DNA of 64,000 nt, taken from Glycine soja (lineage: Eukaryota; Streptophyta; Magnoliopsida; Fabales; Fabaceae). Where the stretch lies: positions 4,735,309 to 4,799,308 of the forward strand of contig NC_041004.1 in the NCBI RefSeq assembly GCF_004193775.1. Reading direction: 5' to 3'. Of the stretch, positions 58,226 to 64,000 are shown in pieces; the first letter of the stretch is position 1; each line of letters begins with the position of its first letter. The notes under the pieces are model-generated. The model made no database searches. It was not told the origin of the DNA and was given only the letters and a program-made list of their open reading frames with translations. The position numbers and the translations under genes were made by a program.

Positions 58226-59619
58226 CACAATTTTACAACATTGGTAATTGGCCAAAGACTTAATTAATCACAATAGCCAATCACATGACAGATGTAAAAG
58301 TTGGTGCTCTACTTATATAATCCCTCTGTCAAACTTCAATTTTATGTTATATATGTCGTGGTTTGTCTCTCAAGGGACTGCAAAATAACTGGCTTTTTAG
58401 TTATAAAATTTAAGATTTAAAAGCATATTAAATGTTTATTGGGTGCTTTCATGAATACACTATATAATTCAATCTCAGATCTCCCCTAACCTCCAAGGCT
58501 TAAGACATATAAACACAAAATTAGTATGTGGCATGTCAAAGTCAAAGAACAGTAACATAGATAACCATAGCTTCTGTGAACCACATGATAGGCGGCTGCA
58601 AGGGTTTCTTCCCCACCCGAGTCAAACACACATCCCCATTCCTAGAGTCCAATGTATAAATTACAACTATTTATGGCCATCTACTGAATCTGTTTGTCTG
58701 AGTCAACCTACCCTCACGATTTCAATTAGATCCATATTGTACATATCACAGCTCAGAATCAACTAAATTGTTGAAGTGGAAAACAAACAAAACATTCTAC
58801 GGTTTAACAGAAATGCATGTATTTTAGAGATAACTAGCATCAAAACTCATTTTAGACAACATTTGACAACTTTGTTTCTGGTTCAAGATGCATTTCTAAG
58901 CCATCAGAGCAAGAACATTAAATCATGCCACTAATTCCATGTAAACACTTATCGAACACAATGTCCGTCAAATCGAATTTGCAGCATAATTGACATTTCA
59001 CATTTTAATAAATAAATAAAAATGATCAGAAAAACCAATCTTCTCTCTTACCTCTCATTTCCCAAAGATAACACTAGAAGTCCAACCAATCACTTCCCCC
59101 GGAAGGGTTCCTTCTTGCCGTTCAGGTGCTAAGCTGCCATTCTATTTCTTCAGCCAACACTGAACCAACGAAATCAATTGCTATTATGCTATGTTTTATA
59201 GAAGTTCTCCCATTTCATACTATGAAAGCTATGCACTTTAACTTTGATAAAAGTTTTGTCATTTAACTTTTCCATGTGATAACTTGATTTAACTTAGGGC
59301 ACTGGTTAAGAATCAAAAATGGAAATTTTTTGTTGGAAAATGTAATAGAGTACTTCTGTAGGATTTCTAGTACAACTCCAATTGTAAAAAATAAAAATAA
59401 AAAATTCATGTGCTCTACTTAGCAGCACACACTAAATTATAGAGAAGCTCGATTCATTTTACTGTTTTTATATTTTTCTCTTGCTTATGCAGAAGTTAGT
59501 CCTAGAGAGCCTAAAGTTCGAGGTCAACTCTAAATAGCAAGAACGAATCCATAAAAACCAACCCAAATGAGAGATCATCAAACATAAGGAACTCCTAAAT
59601 CAGCAAAACTGAGAAGTAA
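58226..59619. other. Intergenic DNA
   Basis: No gene recognised. The frame at 58533-58766 shows no domain. Confidence 0.5.
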
Positions 59620-59805
59620 TTAACAAACTTTACTTACCTTACCAAACTTGGATCCACAGCTTAGAACGGAGATGTTACCGGAAGGCACAGTGGAGGAAAC
59701 GAAGAAGGGCACAATGGCGGAGGCTAGGTAACAGAAAGAAGCAAAAACCTTAATGGTGGGCACCAGGGATGGCATGAGAGAGAGGGCACGAGATGGAGGG
59801 CACAA
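59620..59805 (-). pseudogene. Unassigned exon-like open frame ending at a splice donor
   Basis: The minus strand reads a 61-codon frame with MPSLVPTIKVFASFCYLASA then IVPFFVSSTVPSGNISVLSC and GSKFGK, after which AAG|GTAAGTAAAG is a perfect donor consensus. Part of it is hydrophobic enough to span a membrane. I do not recognise the family. It could be a captured exon in the neighbouring CACTA-like element or a chance frame. Confidence 0.25.
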
Positions 59806-59839
59806 GGTAAGGTAATGGTGGGCACGATCAAGCTGAGAT

Positions 59840-60146
59840 CAAAGACACTTCAATTAGCAAAATTGCGATGACGGTTTTCTCTAAAAAAATGTCGTTGTCT
59901 TCGTTGCTTGTAATTACGATACTTCCATGCATCAAATATGATGATTTTTTTAGTGAAACGTCATCATTTTTAGGAGGGGTTATTTACAACACTGCCACCG
60001 CGTCAAATATGACGATGGTTTTGGCCAAAAACATCGTGATTCATGCACTCATATATTTACAATATTGTCACCGTGTTGTATTCGAAGATGGTCCTCCAAC
60101 AACCGTCGTCGTTCAGATGTCGTTTAATTTTTTTTTTTTAGTAGTG
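59840..60146 (+). mobile_element. Probable right end of a CACTA (En/Spm) element
   Basis: The right edge, reverse-complemented, reads CACTACTAAAAAAAAAAATT, a CACTA-type terminal inverted repeat (60146 inward). Upstream are short repeats of the CGTC...AATATGACGATGG and CGTCGTC type, as expected for subterminal repeats. The left end was not found and no transposase is present. Confidence 0.45.
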
Positions 60147-60894
60147 GTTGGTTGAGGAACAATTTCCTTAAGTAATGTTTCCTAGAGTGAAAAAACATGA
60201 AATGAGATAAATCTAAAAAATTAGAATAGAGTATAAAAGGGTGAGATTTACTCTATTTTATTGTTCGTTATTTTAATTTTTGCTCTTTATTTTTTCAAAC
60301 AAACATAACCTTAGAGTATGTTTGAAAGGAGAGATGAAAATAACATTAAGAAGAAATTATATATTTTTTTAATGAGATTTGCACATTTTACACTCTGTTT
60401 TAATTAAAAAAATTCTTATATTTTTATTTTTTTTTTCAATTTACATCATCCAAACCAAACACACCATTAGAGAAACAAAAACCATCCAAAATAAAACTTA
60501 AATACTTTGGATATAAACAAATTGACTATCCCAGAATAATAAAATTAAAAAATTAATCTTTGACTTTATAAAATGACTTTTACATTAATCTTTTTTATTA
60601 ATACAAAATGACAATGAAAAATAAGAAAAAAAAAATATTAAAATAAATTATTTTTAAAGTTAAAGACTAAAAAAAATTAGTTTTATGGACTAAAATGTTT
60701 TAGTCATATAATTTTGAGGCTAATTTTAAGATTTATTGAAATACATGGAAGATTGTTGTGTTTCTTTTGAAGTATTTCAAAAGATTTAAATTTTAAATTC
60801 TTATAGATAGATGACATATTTAATGCTCCAGAATTTGTTGTCTTAATTTCAAAAATCCTTTTAATAAGAATTTTCTTCTTTTCTTTTTATTTAA
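60147..60894. other. AT-rich intergenic DNA
   Basis: No gene, RNA or element recognised. Confidence 0.6.
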
Positions 60895-61016
60895 ACGGTC
60901 TAATTATCTCGATTAGTTTCTTTCTGTTTGAATTAAAAGTTATATTGCCTCAATTAATTTCTTTCTATTTTTATTAAAATAGTCTAATTACCTCAATTAT
61001 TTTCTTACTATTTTTA
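60895..61016 (+). repeat. About 42-bp tandem repeat, three copies
   Basis: TAATTATCTCGATTAGTTTC, then ATTGCCTCAATTAATTTC and TAATTACCTCAATTATTTTC recur with a period of 41-42 bp. Confidence 0.75.
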
Positions 61017-61279
61017 TGTTTTCCTTACCCTATCAAGTCCGCCCACTTTTATATTCAGAGAAACCAAAAACAAAAAAACATTTTCTCTCTTTGCTCTTTC
61101 TTTTTCTTTGGATTCTCCTTTTTTTTTTTTTGTTCTTGTCTGTCTCTATTCCCTATTCATCGGAAATATTTATTAAATCCGAGGAGATTTTTGATTTTAT
61201 GCAAATAAATCCTTGAGGACAATGTTTTAACATAAGCTAATGTTATTATCTGTTGTTGAACTCTGAGTCCGAAAGTGAC
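61017..61279. other. AT-rich DNA at the left edge of the NLR duplication
   Basis: T-rich, no gene. An open frame at 61016-61216 has a hydrophobic run from T-rich composition only. Confidence 0.5.
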
Positions 61280-61567
61280 TTGAAATTTGTGTTCATCAAA
61301 TATTATGTGTTCACGAGATTGTGGTTCATGATTAGATCTTCCTAAAACAACATATTTCTATGACAACATTATTGTGGTGTATTTGGTTTCATACTTGATT
61401 ATCTAGAATCACGTAGAAACATAAACGGACTTGAATTTTAGTAAATGTTCACCTATTTACTTTCACATTGAGGAATTGACAAGTTTAGAACTAATTCTAA
61501 GTTAAGCATCTCTAGGTAACTTTTGGATTAGATAAAAAATTTCATTTGAGTTTTACAACTAACTTAT

Positions 61568-61667
61568 TTTTGGAATAAAAATATCCAAACACGTGCAATC
61601 TGCTTCAATACAACTTTTTTGGAATAAAAATATCCAGACACATGTGCAATATGCTTCAATGCAACTT
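61568..61667 (+). repeat. 49-bp tandem duplication upstream of NLR2
   Basis: TTTTGGAATAAAAATATCCA followed by ACAC-GTGCAAT-TGCTTCAAT-CAACTT appears twice in succession; the NLR1 upstream region has the TTTTTGGAATAAAAATATCC part once. Confidence 0.85.
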
Positions 61668-61736
61668 GTCTCACAGAGTATTAAAGCACAGGAACTTAAT
61701 TAAGTCCAGTACCCTTGCAGCCATCCACACATATAA

Positions 61737-61898
61737 AAAAAAAAACTTCGTACCCCATTGCCCAGAGGCTCTTCGCTATGCGAAGGTATGGGGGAGGGAT
61801 GTTGTACGCAGCCTTACCCTTGCATATACAAAGAGACTGTTTCCGGATTCAAATCCATGACCAACAAGTCGCCAAGGCATAACTTTACCGCTGCACCA
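61737..61898 (-). mobile_element. Au-like SINE
   Basis: Read on the minus strand: a GGTGCAGCGGTAAAGTT head, a B-box-like GGATTTGAATCC, GGAAACAGTCTC, AAGGGTAAGGCTGCGTACAA, a GCATAGCGAAGAGCC end and a T-rich tail. This is the order known for the Au SINE family of flowering plants, a tRNA-derived, non-autonomous element moved by LINE enzymes. It is bounded by perfect 18-bp target-site duplications (61719-61736 and 61899-61916). Confidence 0.9.
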
Positions 61899-62402
61899 AG
61901 CCATCCACACATATAACCAAGAAAAAAACATACACCACTGGTTCACACGGTTTGGAAACAGAAATGAAACTAGTCTAAAGTGAGGTGATATTTAAACTCA
62001 GAAGGCTGGCCATCACTAACTTTAATTAAAGCATTTTAGAAATATAATCCATTTTTTTAAAATTAACGGTAGAAATATCATTACTTTTTAAATCTCTTGA
62101 GTCTTTAGTTTAGAGGAGCTAAATTCAAAATGGAAATATCAAGAAGGCAACATTTGGGGAACAAAAGTAAAGAGACTCCCAAAAAGCATGCAGCACAACG
62201 TGATAAGTCACCCACCACCACCATAATAATAATAATAATAATAAATAAACCGTACTTTTTCGAAGTACGAGTGAAAGTGAAGAGAGTTGACATAAGCCAA
62301 ATCTCATCACATCAGTTCACCTTAACAAGAACCAACCCAGTTCATAACAACCAATTCCTTGCCTTTGTCTTTCTACTCTGATCATCTTTTGTTCTTGAGA
62401 TA

Positions 62403-64000
62403 ATGGCAGCAGCAGTGGTAGGTGGTGCCTTTCTCTCTGCTTTCCTTGATGTGCTTTTCGACAGGCTGGCTTCACCTGACTTTGTTGACTTGATCCGTGG
62501 AAAGAAGCTTAGCAAGAAGTTGCTTCAAAAGTTGGAGACCACTCTCAGAGTGGTTGGAGCTGTGCTTGATGATGCCGAGAAGAAACAGATCACAAACACC
62601 AATGTCAAACACTGGCTCAATGATCTCAAACATGCTGTCTATGAGGCCGATGACTCACTCGACCATGTTTTCACCAAAGCTGCCACCCAAAACAAGGTAA
62701 GAGACTTGTTTTCTCGCTTTTCCGATAGGAAGATCATTAGTAAGTTGGAAGACATAGTTCTCACACTTGAGTCTCATTTAAAACTCAAGGAGAGTCTTGA
62801 TTTGAAAGAGAGTGCAGTGGAGAATTTGTCATTGAAAGCTCCATCAACATCTCTGGAAGATTGATCTCATATATATGGTAGGGAGAAAGATAAGAAGGCC
62901 ATAATCAAGTTGTTGTCGGAGGATAACAGTAAAGGTAGTGAAGTGTCTGTGGTTCCTATTGTGGGCATGGGTGGGGTTGGAAAAACTACTTTGGCCCAAT
63001 TGGTGTACAATGATGAGAATGAAACAGATATTTGATTTTGATTTTAAGGCATGGGTTTGTGTTTCTCAAGAATTTGATGTTCTGAAGGTCACAAAAACTG
63101 TAATAGAGGCTTTTACTGGAGAGCCCTGTAAATTGAATGATCTGAATCTACTTCATCTTGAATTGATGGACAAGCTAAGAGATAAAAAATTCTTAATTGT
63201 TTTGGATGATGTTTGGACAGAGGATTATGTTGATTGGAGTCTTCTTAAGAAACCATTTAACCGTGGGATTAGGAGAAGTAAGATTCTTCTAACAACCCGC
63301 AGTGAAAAGACAGCATCCGTAGTCCAAACGCTTCAAACCTATCATCTAAACCAATTGTCGAATGAAGATTGTTGGTCCGTGTTTGCAAACCATGCATGTC
63401 TTTCCACGGAATCTAACGAGAACACAGCAACACTAGAAAAAATTGGAAAGGAGATTGTTAAAAAGTGCAACGGACTGCCTTTAACAGCACAGTCGCTTGG
63501 AGGCATGTTGAGAAGAAAGCATGACATTGGGGATTGGAATAATATTCTGAATAGTGACATTTGGGAACTTTCTGAAAGTGAATGTAAAGTTATTCCAGCA
63601 CTGAGACTTAGTTATCATTATCTCCCTCCACATTTAAAACGGTGCTTTGTTTATTGTTCGTTGTATCCACAAGATTACGAATTTGAAAAAAATGAATTAA
63701 TCTGGTTGTGGATGGCTGAAGATCTTTTGAAGAAACCAAGGAAAGGTAGGACTTTAGAAGAGATTGGTCACGAGTATTTTGATGATTTGGTTTCGAGATC
63801 ATTTTTCCATCGTTCAAGTACAAATAGAAGTAGTTGGCCTCATGGCAAATGTTTTGTGATGCATGACCTCATGCATGATCTAGCCACATCACTCGGTGGA
63901 GATTTTTATTTTAGATCAGAAGAACTTGGGAAAGAAACAAAGATCAATACTAAGACTCGTCATTTGTCATTTGCCAAATTCAATTCTTCAGTCTTGGACA
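62403..64000 (+). pseudogene. CC-NB-LRR paralogue (NLR2), broken, runs off window
   Basis: Near-identical to NLR1 at the start (MAAAVVGGAFLSAFLDVLFD). A coiled coil is followed by a TGA at 62862-62864, after SLED, where NLR1 has Gly (GGA). The same frame then continues through the P-loop [10 protein letters not shown] 2-bp deletion between 63020 and 63021 (NLR1 has AATTTGAAAC, NLR2 AATGAAAC) shifts frame. From 63022 a single open frame runs to the window end with kinase-2 FLIVLDDVW, TTRSEKTASVV, GLPLTAQSL (Thr where NLR1 has Ala), and MHD. NLR2 also has DFDF where NLR1 has DF, and lacks one Ile codon in NRGIRR. The first 153 codons could give a CC-only peptide, otherwise it is a recent pseudogene. 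The LRR end lies outside the window. Confidence 0.9.

Larger units (their letters stand above)
61280..62402 (+). promoter_or_regulatory. NLR2 upstream region with SINE and local duplications
   Basis: Paralogous to 35040-35880. It has a TTGACA W-box-type motif (62287-62292), a 49-bp tandem duplication (61568-61667), the SINE (61737-61898), and about 120 bp near 62045-62170 that NLR1 lacks. The final 60 bp before the ATG (CTTTGTCTTTCTACTCTGAT...) are almost identical in both. Confidence 0.6.

Noticed and set aside
61016..61216. Small secreted protein suggested by a hydrophobic frame
   Set aside because: The hydrophobic run comes from a poly-T tract next to a tandem repeat; no family resemblance.
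61737..61898. tRNA gene
   Set aside because: The tRNA-like head and B box belong to a SINE; there is no complete cloverleaf and target duplications surround the whole unit.

Overview
This is plant nuclear DNA, most likely from a legume and probably soybean (Glycine). Three things support this. There is an intron-rich TATA-binding protein gene with plant-type exon structure. There are two tandem coiled-coil NB-LRR (CNL) resistance genes that resemble the soybean Rps1-k type. The remainder is AT-rich sequence filled with plant transposons: Ty1-copia, Ty3-gypsy chromovirus, Tat/Athila-like gypsy, Helitron, MULE, MITE and an Au-like SINE. The species call is inference; no database search was possible.

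Layout. 1-5140: a TATA-binding protein (TBP) gene on the minus strand, read exon by exon to exactly 200 codons, with TATA box and promoter motifs at its right end. 5200-12300: AT-rich DNA, a tandem repeat and a decayed Helitron rep/helicase. 12535-17882: a minus-strand Tat/Athila-like gypsy element that keeps two LTRs and part of gag but has lost pol. 17900-26150: AT-rich DNA, a MITE and a broken Mutator-like (MURA) transposase. 26928-31715: a complete but dead minus-strand copia element with 5-bp target-site duplications and unusual TA...TA LTR ends. 31716-35400: AT-rich DNA, TIR elements and microsatellites. 35400-39800: an intact CNL gene (NLR1, 1247 codons, one coding exon). 40120-51500: two copies of an NLR-downstream block (parts A and B; B holds fragments of a WEB-family gene), the first copy split by a 3'-truncated copia element. 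53207-58225: a plus-strand Ty3-gypsy chromovirus with GAAGA target-site duplications; its pol frame ends inside the 3' LTR. 58226-61200: AT-rich DNA and a probable CACTA end. 61200-64000: a second CNL copy (NLR2). Its upstream region carries a SINE absent from the NLR1 copy, and its frame is broken by a stop and a 2-bp deletion; it runs off the window.

Only TBP and NLR1 look like intact protein-coding genes. TBP is a housekeeping general transcription factor. NLR1 is predicted to be an intracellular immune receptor. NLR1, the A-B duplications and NLR2 together look like part of an NLR cluster shaped by tandem duplication, deletion and transposon insertion. I found no wholly new system. The most informative observations are the SINE with its paralogous empty site, the apparently missing NLR between duplicated flanks, the LTR-encoded tail of the chromovirus pol, and the GC-AG intron plus split stop codon in TBP.
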